From contig NZ_CP149510.1 in assembly GCF_040126305.1 (NCBI RefSeq), positions 659,001 through 723,000 of the forward strand: DNA of 64,000 nt, given 5' to 3'. The DNA is from Pararhizobium sp. A13 (GTDB lineage Bacteria; Pseudomonadota; Alphaproteobacteria; Rhizobiales; Rhizobiaceae). Positions within the stretch are counted from its first letter, which is position 1, and each line of letters begins with the position of its first letter. Made by a program: the position numbers and the translations under genes. The notes beneath the pieces were generated by a model. That model was not told where the DNA came from and made no database searches. It worked only from the letters and a program-made list of their open reading frames with translations. Below are positions 45,306 through 54,098 of this stretch, piece by piece.

Positions 45306-45788
45306 ATGACCGAACGCTCGGTAACCCATGCCACCTTGACCATCACACGCCATTACGACGCGTCACCGGCCCGCGTCTTCGCCGCCTTTGCGGAAAAGGA
45401 CCGCAAGGCCCGCTGGTTCGGCAGTCACGAGGGCTGGAAATCGCAGAGCTATATCTTCGATTTCCGCACCGGCGGCCGCGAGCACCTGAGCATCACTGCT
45501 GCCGACGGCGTCGTGCACACGTTCGACGCGCGCTATCAGGACATCGTGCCCGACCAGCGCATCGTCTACAGCTACGACATGCACCTCAATGAGATGCGTA
45601 TCTCGGTGTCGCTCGCGACCGTTGAACTCAAGCCGGACAGCAAGGGAACGAGGCTCGTCTTCACCGAGCAGGGCGCCTTCCTCGACGGCCACGACAATGT
45701 CGGCCAGCGCGAGACCGGGACCCAGTCGCTGCTCGACAACCTCGCAGCCTCGCTCGCCGCCGACGAACCGGCGAAGCGTTCAGCTTGA
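45306..45788 (+). CDS. SRPBCC (AHSA1-like) protein, second of a tandem pair
   Basis: 160 residues. Same opening MTERSVTHATLTITRHYDAS and same TRLVFTEQGAFLDGHD as its neighbour, but a different middle (HEGWKSQSYIFDFRTGGREHLSI). GGAGAGGAGG ribosome site. Cotranscribed with arsR. Confidence 0.9.
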   Translation: MTERSVTHATLTITRHYDASPARVFAAFAEKDRKARWFGSHEGWKSQSYIFDFRTGGREHLSITAADGVVHTFDARYQDIVPDQRIVYSYDMHLNEMRISVSLATVELKPDSKGTRLVFTEQGAFLDGHDNVGQRETGTQSLLDNLAASLAADEPAKRSA

Positions 45789-45870
45789 ACAGAGGACATG
45801 CGATCGGCGCCCGTTTTGCAGAGCCGGGCGTCCCATATTGATTCCAACGCGGACTGGCGCTATTTAAGCG

Positions 45871-45926
45871 TCTCGTGGTGATTTGGCCGGCCGGCTTGCA
45901 GCCACGTTAAACAAGTCGCTAAAGGG
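45871..45926 (+). ncRNA. SAM-II riboswitch
   Basis: CTCGTGGTGATTTG, CTTGCAGCCACG, TTAAA and AAGTCGCTAAAGGG occur in the order of the SAM-II (metA) aptamer: stem P1 is CGTGG/CCACG, and AAGTCGCTAAAGGG supplies the pseudoknot strand. Located 87 bases before metA, as in Agrobacterium. S-adenosylmethionine binding should lower metA expression. Confidence 0.94.
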
Positions 45927-45950
45927 CCGTGCATGCGCAAGCAAAGCGGG

Positions 45951-45982
45951 CCGGTAGCGATCTTGTCGTTGCCGGTTTTTTT
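45951..45982 (+). terminator. Intrinsic terminator between the SAM-II aptamer and metA
   Basis: CCGGTAGCG, loop ATCTTGT, CGTTGCCGG (9 pairs with two wobbles), then seven T. It ends 30 bases before the metA start, so the riboswitch probably acts by premature termination. Confidence 0.85.
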
Positions 45983-46012
45983 GTTCCGCTTGCCCTGACC
46001 CGAGTGTTGCCC

Positions 46013-46939
46013 ATGCCCATCAAGATTCCCGATACGCTGCCCGCTTTTGAAACCCTCGTGAAAGAGGGCGTGCGGGTGATGACCGAAACCGCGGCGATCC
46101 GTCAGGATATCCGCCCGCTGCAGATCGGGCTCTTGAACCTCATGCCGAACAAGATCAAGACCGAGGTGCAGATGGCGCGCCTTGTCGGCGCCACGCCGCT
46201 GCAGGTCGAGTTTTCGCTGATCCGGCTCGGCGGCCACAAGGCCAAGAACACGCCGGAAGACCATCTGCTCGCCTTCTACGACACCTGGGACGAGGTGAAG
46301 GACCGCACGTTCGACGGCCTGATCATCACCGGTGCGCCGGTCGAGACGCTGGACTACGAGGACGTCACCTACTGGGGCGAGATGCAGCAGATCTTCGACT
46401 GGACGCACACCCATGTCCATTCGACGCTCAACATCTGCTGGGGTGCCATGGCGGCGATCTACCATTTCCACCGCGTGCCGAAACACACGCTGAAGGAAAA
46501 GGCCTTCGGCGTCTACCGCCACCACAATCTCAACCCGTCGTCTGTCTATCTGAACGGCTTCTCCGACGATTTCCAGATCCCGGTGTCGCGCTGGACCGAA
46601 GTCCGCCGCGCCGACATCGAGAAGGTGCCAGAGCTCGAGATCCTGATGGAATCCGACGAGATGGGCGTCTGCTTCGTGCACGAGAAGGCCGGTAACCGCC
46701 TCTACGTCTTCAACCATGTCGAATATGATTCGACCTCGCTGTCGGACGAGTATTTCCGCGACGTCGATGCCGGCGTGCCGATCAAGATGCCGCACAACCA
46801 CTTTCCGCACAACGACCCGGAACTGCCGCCACAGAACCGCTGGCGCAGCCACGCGCATCTGTTGTTCGGTAACTGGATCAACGACATCTACCAGACGACA
46901 CCCTATGATCCGGCCGATATCGGGAAGGATCGAAAATGA
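46013..46939 (+). CDS. metA: Homoserine O-acyltransferase MetA, predicted acetyl-specific
   Basis: First step of methionine synthesis from homoserine. 308 residues from [20 protein letters not shown]. Catalytic Cys142 in [11 protein letters not shown]; the His/Glu pair is in FNHVEYD. Residue 111 is Glu (GAPVETLDY), the residue that in the MetA family goes with acetyl-CoA, whereas E. coli has Gly and uses succinyl-CoA. Regulated by the SAM-II riboswitch and terminator. The stop overlaps the next short frame (ATGA). Confidence 0.95.
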   Translation: MPIKIPDTLPAFETLVKEGVRVMTETAAIRQDIRPLQIGLLNLMPNKIKTEVQMARLVGATPLQVEFSLIRLGGHKAKNTPEDHLLAFYDTWDEVKDRTFDGLIITGAPVETLDYEDVTYWGEMQQIFDWTHTHVHSTLNICWGAMAAIYHFHRVPKHTLKEKAFGVYRHHNLNPSSVYLNGFSDDFQIPVSRWTEVRRADIEKVPELEILMESDEMGVCFVHEKAGNRLYVFNHVEYDSTSLSDEYFRDVDAGVPIKMPHNHFPHNDPELPPQNRWRSHAHLLFGNWINDIYQTTPYDPADIGKDRK

Positions 46940-47114
46940 CGACAAATCTGGTGATCCAGCCGCTTCAAAAGATGCTTTTAGACAATCCGGGCGGCGGCTT
47001 CGCCCAGCACCGCGTTTGACCTGCGATCAACCCCGGTGAATTGTATGACTTTTCGGTTGCCGCTTCGCCCGAAATGACGCAGTTTGCCGCCCAGGCAGTG
47101 GAGGAAGAACAGCC
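46936..47114 (+). pseudogene. Short frame after metA, interrupted by an in-frame TGA
   Basis: Starts in an ATGA overlap with met[21 protein letters not shown], stop TGA at 47017-47019, then continues in the same frame as INPGELYDFSVAASPEMTQF and AAQAVEEEQP up to the galM start. Both halves look protein-like. One base change (TGA from TGG) would restore it. Could be a small decayed gene, a sequencing error or chance. Confidence 0.3.
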
Positions 47115-48131
47115 GTGCAGACAGAAACTGAAATATTTGGCCATCTCCCCTCCGGTGAACCTGTTCACCGCGTCACCATCCGGGGCGGCGGCCTGACCGC
47201 GCATATCCTTACCTGGGGATCGGTCATCCAGGACCTGCGCCTCGACGGCCACGCTGCACCGCTGGTCCTCGGCTTCGAGAATTTTCAGGATTATCTCGAT
47301 CACTCCCCCTATTTCGGCGCGACGCCGGGGCGCAACGCCAACCGCATCGGCGGCGGGCGCTTCTCGATCGATGGCACGCCCTACCAGCTCGAATGCAACG
47401 AAAAGGGCGTCACGCATCTGCACGGCGGCAGCGACGGCATCGCCAAGCGTCTCTGGACGATCGCCGAACAGGCCGAAGACCGTGTCGTGCTGACGATCGT
47501 CGATCCCGACGGCCGCGCCGGCTATCCCGGCAATTGCACCGTCACCTGCTCCTATACGTTAAGCGATGGCGGCGTCCTCAATGTCGTCTACGAGAGCACA
47601 ACCGATCGCGCGACGATCTGCAATGTCTGCCAGCACAGCTATTTCAATCTTGACGGTACCGCCGATGCGTTCGGCCACGACGTGATGATCGCCGCCGACC
47701 AGTATCTGCCGACGGACGAGCGGCAGGTGCCGACCGGCGAAATCCGCGCCGTGGACGGCAACGTCTTCGACCTGCGCGCCATGACGCCGATGCGCCGCCA
47801 GATGGAGGGCGACAGGATCGGTTACGACCATAATTTCTGTCTCGCCGACGCACGCGGCCCCAAGCAGTCCGTCGCCCTGGTGCGCAGCATCAATTCGGGC
47901 GTTTCGCTGGAGGTCCGCACCACAGAGCCCGGCGTGCAGTTCTACACCGGTTTCAAGATGAACGTCCCGGTCCCCGGCCTTGAAGGCCGCCGCTACGGCC
48001 CCTTCGCCGGATTCTGCCTGGAAACGCAGATTTGGCCGGACGCCGTCAACCACGCGAATTTCCCGCAAGCCGTCCTGCGGCCCGGCGAGACATTGCGGCA
48101 GGAAACAGACTACGTCTTTACCAGGAGCTGA
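47115..48131 (+). CDS. galM: Aldose 1-epimerase (galactose mutarotase)
   Basis: 338 residues; GTG start with GAGGAA upstream. Interconverts alpha and beta aldoses. Marks: TPGRNANRIGGGRFSIDGTPYQL, THLHGGSDGIAKRLW with the substrate His, CQHSYFNLDG with the catalytic His, and GFCLETQIWPDAVNH with the catalytic Glu. No sugar operon around it. Confidence 0.93.
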   Translation: MQTETEIFGHLPSGEPVHRVTIRGGGLTAHILTWGSVIQDLRLDGHAAPLVLGFENFQDYLDHSPYFGATPGRNANRIGGGRFSIDGTPYQLECNEKGVTHLHGGSDGIAKRLWTIAEQAEDRVVLTIVDPDGRAGYPGNCTVTCSYTLSDGGVLNVVYESTTDRATICNVCQHSYFNLDGTADAFGHDVMIAADQYLPTDERQVPTGEIRAVDGNVFDLRAMTPMRRQMEGDRIGYDHNFCLADARGPKQSVALVRSINSGVSLEVRTTEPGVQFYTGFKMNVPVPGLEGRRYGPFAGFCLETQIWPDAVNHANFPQAVLRPGETLRQETDYVFTRS

Positions 48132-48222
48132 CATCCTGCTCAGATACGGCTCAAGGGAAGTCTCGCGGCGCGCTCGTCTTTGACGCGACTGCGGGTGACC
48201 CGAGCCGGGAGGAGTGGAGACG

Positions 48223-48990
48223 ATGTCGGGAACGGGAAGAGGAAAGATCGCACTGGTGACCGGCGGCGGCACCGGCATCGGCCGCGCAATTGCCGAAGCT
48301 CTGGTGGAACACGGCTTCACCGTCGTCATCTCCGGCCGGCGAATTGACGTTCTCCAGGCCACGGCAAGAGACATGGCCGCGCATACCACCGGCACCGTGC
48401 GGGCATTCGCCGCCGACGTCGGCGATCCGCAATCGGTCGCCACCCTCTTTCAGACCATCGCCCATGATTTCGGCCGTCTCGACCTGCTCGTCAACAATGC
48501 CGGCATGGGACTGCCCGCCGTGCCGATGGAAGACATCACCTTCGAACAGTGGAACGCCATCGTCGCCGCCAACCTGACCGGCGCCTTCCTCTGCACCCAG
48601 CAGGCGATGAAACTGATGAAGGCGCAGACGCCGCGCGGCGGCCGGATCATCAACAACGGCTCGATTTCCGCCTCGACGCCGCGTCCTTTTTCGGCGCCCT
48701 ATACCGCGACGAAGCACGCCATCACCGGCCTCACCAAATCGACAGCCCTTGACGGCCGCCCCTTCGACATCGCCTGCGGCCAGATCGACATCGGCAACGC
48801 CTCGACCGAAATGACCGCCAGCATGAGCGGCGGCGTGCTGCAGGCCAATGGCGAGATTGCCAGCGAACCGACCATCCCCGCCAAACTCGTTGCCGACGCC
48901 ATCGTCTACATGGCAGGCCTGCCGCTCGACGCGAACGTGCTGACGATGACGGTGATGGCGACAAAGATGCCGTTTGTGGGACGAGGCTGA
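48223..48990 (+). CDS. Short-chain dehydrogenase/reductase
   Basis: 255 residues from the ATG at 48223 ([20 protein letters not shown]), with GGGAGGAG upstream. NAD(P)-binding [16 protein letters not shown], catalytic Ser in NNGSISAS and YTATKHA (Tyr-x-x-x-Lys). Substrate unknown. Confidence 0.92.
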   Translation: MSGTGRGKIALVTGGGTGIGRAIAEALVEHGFTVVISGRRIDVLQATARDMAAHTTGTVRAFAADVGDPQSVATLFQTIAHDFGRLDLLVNNAGMGLPAVPMEDITFEQWNAIVAANLTGAFLCTQQAMKLMKAQTPRGGRIINNGSISASTPRPFSAPYTATKHAITGLTKSTALDGRPFDIACGQIDIGNASTEMTASMSGGVLQANGEIASEPTIPAKLVADAIVYMAGLPLDANVLTMTVMATKMPFVGRG

Positions 48991-49151
48991 GGGAGATACC
49001 ACGGCAGCAATCGCGGCCAGCACCCGGCGCAGAACCGCACTTTCTCGGGGCCGCCGCGGAGTGATGTTTCGGCAAAATTCGGCTGCCGGCTAAAGAAAAT
49101 GGGGAACCGCCGGGAGGTCTCCTGCGTTCACTGCCAGGAAGGAGAACCGAC

Positions 49152-49532
49152 ATGGCAAAGAACAGGATTCCGAAGAAGGTCGCGGGCTATAGAGTGCCGA
49201 AAGCCATCCGCAAATCGTCCGTCATCCGGTCGCTGCTCGCCAGCGATATCGGCCGCAACGTGCTCGCCAGTGCCCTGACCGCAGGTGCCGCCGCCGCCGC
49301 CGCCGTTCTCGTCGAAGAACGGGAAGACATTGCCGACGCGACCAGGAAGGGCGCGCGCAAGGGTGCGAAAGCCATGGGCCTTGCCGGTGACGCCATTCGC
49401 AGCGCTGCCCACGCCGCAACGGAAGTGGTGCGTGATGCGGCGGAGTCGGCCCTGCCAAAAAAAATGCGCAAGCAAGCGAAAGTGCACAGGGACGCAAACA
49501 AGGGCCCTCGCCGGGGCGCAGCCGTTCATTGA
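49152..49532 (+). CDS. Small basic protein of unknown function
   Basis: 126 residues, strong AAGGAG ribosome site. Lys/Arg-rich ends, one moderately hydrophobic Ala-rich segment (NVLASALTAGAAAAAAVLVEE, about 34-53) followed by an amphipathic Ala/Arg helix (DATRKGARKGAKAMGLAGDA). Possibly membrane-associated. Not recognised. Confidence 0.7.
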   Translation: MAKNRIPKKVAGYRVPKAIRKSSVIRSLLASDIGRNVLASALTAGAAAAAAVLVEEREDIADATRKGARKGAKAMGLAGDAIRSAAHAATEVVRDAAESALPKKMRKQAKVHRDANKGPRRGAAVH

Positions 49533-49837
49533 GGCCGGCGCCGCGTCGTGAGCCCGTGATAAAGCAAAGACGGCTGGAGCGCTTCCTTGAAAGGCGCTTC
49601 GGCGCCTCCGTCGCCGACCGCGCCGCCGCCGCAGCCGTCGCCCACATCATCCTGCGGCTCGTGCGCAAACACCCATGGATTGCCGCCGATCTCGTCATTG
49701 CCGGTTTGGGACGGGCCGGAAAGGTGGGCTTGCGCGAGATTGCGAGAGATTTGCGCGCAAAAATGCACGAGCGCCGGGCAACCGAAACCAAGCCGCTGCT
49801 GCTGGAGGCACGGGAACAGCGCTCGACCGACGCGTGA
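49529..49837 (+). CDS. Small protein of unknown function
   Basis: About 102 residues. The start may be the TTG at 49529, overlapping the previous stop, or a GTG ten codons later; no ATG fits. Central part VADRAAAAAVAHIILRLVRK and HPWIAADLVIAGLGRAGKVG has a helical look. Cotranscribed with 49152-49532. Lower confidence than its neighbour. Confidence 0.55.
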   Translation: MRPAPRREPVIKQRRLERFLERRFGASVADRAAAAAVAHIILRLVRKHPWIAADLVIAGLGRAGKVGLREIARDLRAKMHERRATETKPLLLEAREQRSTDA

Positions 49838-49885
49838 CCAGCCACGCACGAGCGCACCTTGCAATCACTGACATTGAAGAGAAAA

Positions 49886-49960
49886 TGGAGCGGGTGAGGC
49901 GATTCGAACGCCCGACCCCAACCTTGGCAAGGTTGTGCTCTACCCCTGAGCTACACCCGC
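49886..49960 (-). tRNA. tRNA-Gly (GCC anticodon)
   Basis: Seven-base acceptor stem GCGGGTG/CACCCGC, D-arm AGCTCAGGGGTAGAGC, anticodon loop TTGCCAA (GCC), T-loop GTTCGAATC, discriminator T and encoded CCA. 72 bases plus CCA. Confidence 0.97.
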
Positions 49961-50203
49961 TCATTGTCGACGGCCTGGGGTAGTCGGTGGCCGAAGGTCG
50001 CTGCGTTGCGGCGACGGGCGCTATATGGCCCAGCCGTTTTCCAAATGCAACAGGGAAATGACGAAGAAACCAAGAAATTTTTGCACACATGTCGCAAGCC
50101 CCTGAAAACAAGGCGTTTTGCAGCCTGCAAACGGAGAATCATTGCGCTTGTCTGCCCTTCGCCGTAAATGATGACCGCCATTTTCAAGCCGAAGGAACCC
50201 GCC

Positions 50204-50713
50204 ATGAGTGAAGTGCAGCCGAAGACGCAGGATGAATTGTTCCGGTTTCTGGACAGCCTCGGCATCGAGCACACGACCAAGCGTCACGAGCCCGTCTTTA
50301 CCGTCGCCGAATCGGTGGCGCTGCGCGACGAGATCCCCGGCGGACACACAAAAAACCTGTTCGTGAAGGACAAGAAGGACAATTATTTCCTGCTCACCGT
50401 CGAAGAGAACGCGACCGTCGACCTGAAGACCGTGCACACGATCATCGGCGGTGCGAGCAAGGTCTCCTTCGGCAGGCCGGAGAAGCTGATGGAATATCTG
50501 GGCGTCATTCCCGGCGCCGTCACCGCCTTCGGCGTGATCAACGACGCCGGGAAAAACGTGAAGATCATCGTCGACGAGGAACTGATGAAGGACGAGATCG
50601 TCAACTGCCATCCGCTCGTCAACGATGCGACGACGTCGATCGCCGCCAGGGACCTCCTGCGCTTTATCGAGGCGACGGGACACGAACCGCTTGTCTTGAA
50701 AGTGACGTCCTGA
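50204..50713 (+). CDS. Prolyl-tRNA deacylase-like editing protein (YbaK/ProX family)
   Basis: 169 residues from MSEVQPKTQDELF, with AAGGAA 6 bases upstream; an ATG at 50168 is in frame but lacks a ribosome site. INS-editing-like fold: HEPVFTVAESVALRDEIPGGHTKNLFVKDKKDNYFLLTVEENATVDLK and FGRPEKLMEYLGVIPGAVTAFGVINDAGKNV. Free-standing domains of this type remove alanine wrongly loaded on tRNA-Pro. Confidence 0.9.
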   Translation: MSEVQPKTQDELFRFLDSLGIEHTTKRHEPVFTVAESVALRDEIPGGHTKNLFVKDKKDNYFLLTVEENATVDLKTVHTIIGGASKVSFGRPEKLMEYLGVIPGAVTAFGVINDAGKNVKIIVDEELMKDEIVNCHPLVNDATTSIAARDLLRFIEATGHEPLVLKVTS

Positions 50714-50782
50714 CATACGATCTTTGACGGGAAAACCAAGCAGTAAGACGCAGACGGACGAGGATGTCCGCGAGGAGAGACG

Positions 50783-51766
50783 ATGAGCGGCAGCGACAAT
50801 CCCTATGCGGGTTCCTACGGCAACCAGATGACGGCGACGGCGAGCTATGGCGGTGTACCGGCTCAGGCTCCCGCTGCAGCCCCTGCCGCCGACCTGATCA
50901 AGGAGACGACGACCGCCAACTTTGCCCGCGACGTGCTGGAGGCGTCGCGCCACCAGCCGGTGCTCGTCGATTTCTGGGCACCCTGGTGCGGTCCCTGCAA
51001 GCAGCTGACGCCGGTGATCGAGAAGGTGGTCACCGAGGCTCAGGGCCGCGTCAAGCTCGTCAAGATGAACATCGACGATCATCCGTCGATCGCCGGCCAG
51101 CTCGGCATCCAGTCGATCCCCGCCGTCATCGCCTTTTCCGCTGGCCGTCCGGTCGACGGCTTCATGGGTGCGGTGCCTGAAAGCCAGATCCGCCAGTTCA
51201 TCGACAAGATCGCCGGTCCCGTCGTCGACGACCAGGCGGCCGAGATCGAAGCGGCACTTGCCGAGGCAAAGACGCTGCACGATCAGGGCGACCTTGAGAA
51301 CGCCGCCGGCCTTTTCGGCGCGGTGCTGCAGGCGGATCCGGAAAATGCCGCCGCCCTCGCCGGCCTTGCCAATTGTATGATCGCCGCCGGCGATCCGCAG
51401 CAGGCCCGCGACGTGCTGTCCAATCTCTCCGAGGCGCTGGCCAAGGATGCCGCCATCATTGCCGTGCTCAAAAAGCTCGATCAGATCGAGGAAGCCCGCA
51501 AGCTCGGTGACCCCAACGTGCTGGAGCAACTGCTCGCGGCCGATCCCGACGATCACGCCGCGCGCATCAAGCTTGCCAAGATCCGCAATGTCGAGGGCGA
51601 CCGCGTGGCGGCGGCCGATCACCTCCTCAAGGTGATGAAGCGCGACCGGGCCTTTGACGACGACGGCGCGCGGCGCGAACTGCTGCAGTTCTTCGACGTC
51701 TGGGGTCCGATGGACCCGGCGACGCTCTCGGCACGGCGCAAACTGTCGTCGATCCTGTTCTCGTGA
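50783..51766 (+). CDS. Thioredoxin-domain co-chaperone (CnoX/YbbN-like)
   Basis: 327 residues. N-terminal Pro/Ala-rich lead (1-40), thioredoxin domain with WAPWCGPCK (Cys69, Cys72), and a C-terminal TPR part (about 150-327, EAKTLHDQGDLENAAGLFGAVLQADPENAAALAGLANC). E. coli CnoX lacks the CGPC pair; alphaproteobacterial members keep it and may act both as oxidoreductase and holdase. First of a short run with the LON-domain and Trm112-like genes. Confidence 0.9.
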   Translation: MSGSDNPYAGSYGNQMTATASYGGVPAQAPAAAPAADLIKETTTANFARDVLEASRHQPVLVDFWAPWCGPCKQLTPVIEKVVTEAQGRVKLVKMNIDDHPSIAGQLGIQSIPAVIAFSAGRPVDGFMGAVPESQIRQFIDKIAGPVVDDQAAEIEAALAEAKTLHDQGDLENAAGLFGAVLQADPENAAALAGLANCMIAAGDPQQARDVLSNLSEALAKDAAIIAVLKKLDQIEEARKLGDPNVLEQLLAADPDDHAARIKLAKIRNVEGDRVAAADHLLKVMKRDRAFDDDGARRELLQFFDVWGPMDPATLSARRKLSSILFS

Positions 51767-51896
51767 CGCCTTTGTGACGCGCTCTCTTGAGATTTCAGGC
51801 GGGCGCACCATTTCTTGTCCATAGCGGCGGCCCATGAGCGGCGGCGGCGCCGCAATTACCAAGAAAGCGCCCGACAGCGACGGGGTATGGTCAGAA

Positions 51897-52577
51897 ATGC
51901 AAGTTGGAAATGCGCGTTATCTGAGGCCACAGGACCTGCCGGATATGCTTCCGGTGTTTCCGCTGACGGGCGTGCTCCTGCTTCCCGGCTCGCAATTGCC
52001 GCTGAACATTTTCGAGCCGCGCTACCTTGCCATGTTCGACGATGCGCTGGCTGGAAACCGCCTGATCGGCATGGTCCAGCCCTTCTTCGGCGAGGCCCGC
52101 GAGGAAGCCGGCCAGGCGCACATGCAGGCGCTCTGCCAGGTCGGCTGCATCGGCCGGATCACCTCCTTCGCCGAGATGGAGGACGGTCGCTACCTGACCT
52201 CCCTGACCGGCATCTGCCGTTTCCGCCTCTTCGACGAACAACATCCGACGAAGGGTTATCGCAATTTCCGCATCGCGCCCTTCGCCGCCGATCTTGCCGG
52301 GCCACAGGACGAAGCCCAGGTTGACCGGGAAGCCCTGCTGGCCGCCTTCCGGGCGTATCTCGACGCCAACAAGCTGGAGGCGGACTGGGAAAGCGTCGAG
52401 CGGGCGAGCAATGCCACGCTGGTCAATTCCATGGCGATGATGTCGCCCTACGGCCCGGCCGAGAAGCAGGCGCTTCTGGAAGCCCCGGACCTCAAGACCC
52501 GCGCCGAAACGCTGATCGCCATCACCGAAATCGTGCTTGCCCGCAGTTTCGGCGATATCGAAAACATTCTGCAGTAA
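51897..52577 (+). CDS. LON substrate-binding domain protein
   Basis: 226 residues from [20 protein letters not shown], where homologues start; an ATG at 51834 is in frame but adds unconserved residues. Single LON N-terminal domain ([30 protein letters not shown]) without ATPase or protease parts, plus helical C-terminus. Function unknown; probably binds unfolded protein. Confidence 0.85.
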   Translation: MQVGNARYLRPQDLPDMLPVFPLTGVLLLPGSQLPLNIFEPRYLAMFDDALAGNRLIGMVQPFFGEAREEAGQAHMQALCQVGCIGRITSFAEMEDGRYLTSLTGICRFRLFDEQHPTKGYRNFRIAPFAADLAGPQDEAQVDREALLAAFRAYLDANKLEADWESVERASNATLVNSMAMMSPYGPAEKQALLEAPDLKTRAETLIAITEIVLARSFGDIENILQ

Positions 52578-52587
52578 GGCTAGCGCC

Positions 52588-52776
52588 ATGGAAGACAGGA
52601 CCAGCCGCGTGGACCCGAAACTGCTTGAACTTCTCGTCTGCCCGCTGACCAAGGGCCGCCTCAGCTACAACGCCGCCGACAATGAACTGATCTCGGAAAA
52701 GGCAAAGCTCGCCTATCCGATCCGCGACGGCATCCCGATCATGCTGATTTCCGAGGCGCGCAAGATCGAGGATTGA
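52588..52776 (+). CDS. Trm112/UPF0434 family small protein
   Basis: 62 residues, [21 protein letters not shown] then [11 protein letters not shown], the Trm112 pattern with one zinc-type Cys conserved. Trm112 activates methyltransferases in eukaryotes; bacterial partner unknown. 10 bases after the LON gene. Confidence 0.88.
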   Translation: MEDRTSRVDPKLLELLVCPLTKGRLSYNAADNELISEKAKLAYPIRDGIPIMLISEARKIED

Positions 52777-52780
52777 TCAA

Positions 52781-53995
52781 TCAGATCGGCTGGCCGCCCA
52801 GCAACTTCGGCTCGCCCTGCCCGCCAAGCCCCGACGCCTGCCGGATGAAGAACGACTTCAGCGACGGCATGCGATCGACGATCCCCAATCCGAAATCACG
52901 CAGCGCCCGGACCGGCGTGATGTCGTTGGAAAACAGCCGGTTCAGCACGTCCGTCGTCACCCCCATGCGGAACGTGTCGAAGCGCCGCCAGCTCTGGTAG
53001 CGCTCGAGCACCGCGAGCGAGCCGATATCGAGACCGAGGCGATCGGCGTCGACGATGGTTTCGGCCAGCGCCGCCACATCCTTGAAGCCGAGATTGAGGC
53101 CCTGGCCGGAAATCGGATGGATGCCGTGTGCAGCATCGCCCGCGAGTGCGAAGCGCGGAGCGATGAAATCCCGCGCCAGCGTCAGGCCGAGCGGAAAGGC
53201 CTGCCGTCCGCCGACGACCTTCAGCGTGCCGAGCTTGTGGCCGAAGCGCCGCTCCAGCTCTTCTTCGAAAACGAGGTCGTCGCTGGCGATCAGGCGTTCC
53301 GCGTCGTGTGTCCACTCCGTCCAGACCAGGGAGGAACAATTGTTCTTCAAGGGCAGCGTCGCAAACGGACCGGCCGGCAGGAAATGCTCCTCCGCCGTGC
53401 CGTCATGCGGGCGCTCGTGCTCGACGGTGGTCACGATGCCCGACTGGCCATAGTCGAAATCGACGGTCTTGATGCCGGCGGCATAGCGCAGCTTCGAGCG
53501 CACACCGTCACAGGCGATGAGCAAACGCGCATCGAGCACGTCGCCGCTCGAAAGCGTGACAGCAACCGCATGATCGCCGCTCTTGAAATCCTTTGCCGTT
53601 GTCGACTGGCGGACATCGACGCCAAGGGCGCCCGCTGCCTTTCGCAACGCGCCGACCAGCGCCACGTTCGGCACCATATGGGCAAACGGCCGCCCATCGA
53701 CGCCACCGTCTTCAAACGTCAGGAACACCGGGCGGACCGGATCGGCGGTTTTCGAATCGGTGATCACCATGCGCTTGATCGGCTCGGCTTCCGGCTCGAT
53801 TTCGCTCCAGATGCCGAGCACGTCGAGCATCTGCGAGGCTGCGGCGATGATCGCCGAGGCGCGCTCGTCCTTCTTCCAGGCATCCGCTGGCGCGCCGTCG
53901 ATCAGGGTCACAGCGAGATGCGGCGCGGACTTTTTGATGGATACGGCCAGCGACAGGCCGACATAACCGCCGCCCGCAATCAGCACATCGATCAT
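52781..53995 (-). CDS. UbiH/UbiF-family ubiquinone biosynthesis hydroxylase
   Basis: 404 residues, FAD monooxygenase. GGGYVGLSLA at the N-terminus, DGVRSKLR, and the second FAD motif GDAAHGIHPISGQGLNLGFKD. Probably hydroxylates the ubiquinone ring; which position cannot be read. Convergent with the Trm112-like gene, divergent from tesB. Confidence 0.9.
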   Translation of the reverse strand: MIDVLIAGGGYVGLSLAVSIKKSAPHLAVTLIDGAPADAWKKDERASAIIAAASQMLDVLGIWSEIEPEAEPIKRMVITDSKTADPVRPVFLTFEDGGVDGRPFAHMVPNVALVGALRKAAGALGVDVRQSTTAKDFKSGDHAVAVTLSSGDVLDARLLIACDGVRSKLRYAAGIKTVDFDYGQSGIVTTVEHERPHDGTAEEHFLPAGPFATLPLKNNCSSLVWTEWTHDAERLIASDDLVFEEELERRFGHKLGTLKVVGGRQAFPLGLTLARDFIAPRFALAGDAAHGIHPISGQGLNLGFKDVAALAETIVDADRLGLDIGSLAVLERYQSWRRFDTFRMGVTTDVLNRLFSNDITPVRALRDFGLGIVDRMPSLKSFFIRQASGLGGQGEPKLLGGQPI

Positions 53996-54098
53996 CTCTC
54001 ATTCTCCCGTCGCTCTTGAGCATTGCTTGTTGCCTATATAGATCATTGCTGCGCCCCTTCCTACCACCGGCGCCATTCTAGCGCTGGAGATTGCCGAA

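Noticed and set aside
47017..47019. In-frame TGA as selenocysteine
   Set aside because: No SECIS-like hairpin directly downstream and no selenoprotein resemblance; decay or sequencing error is simpler.
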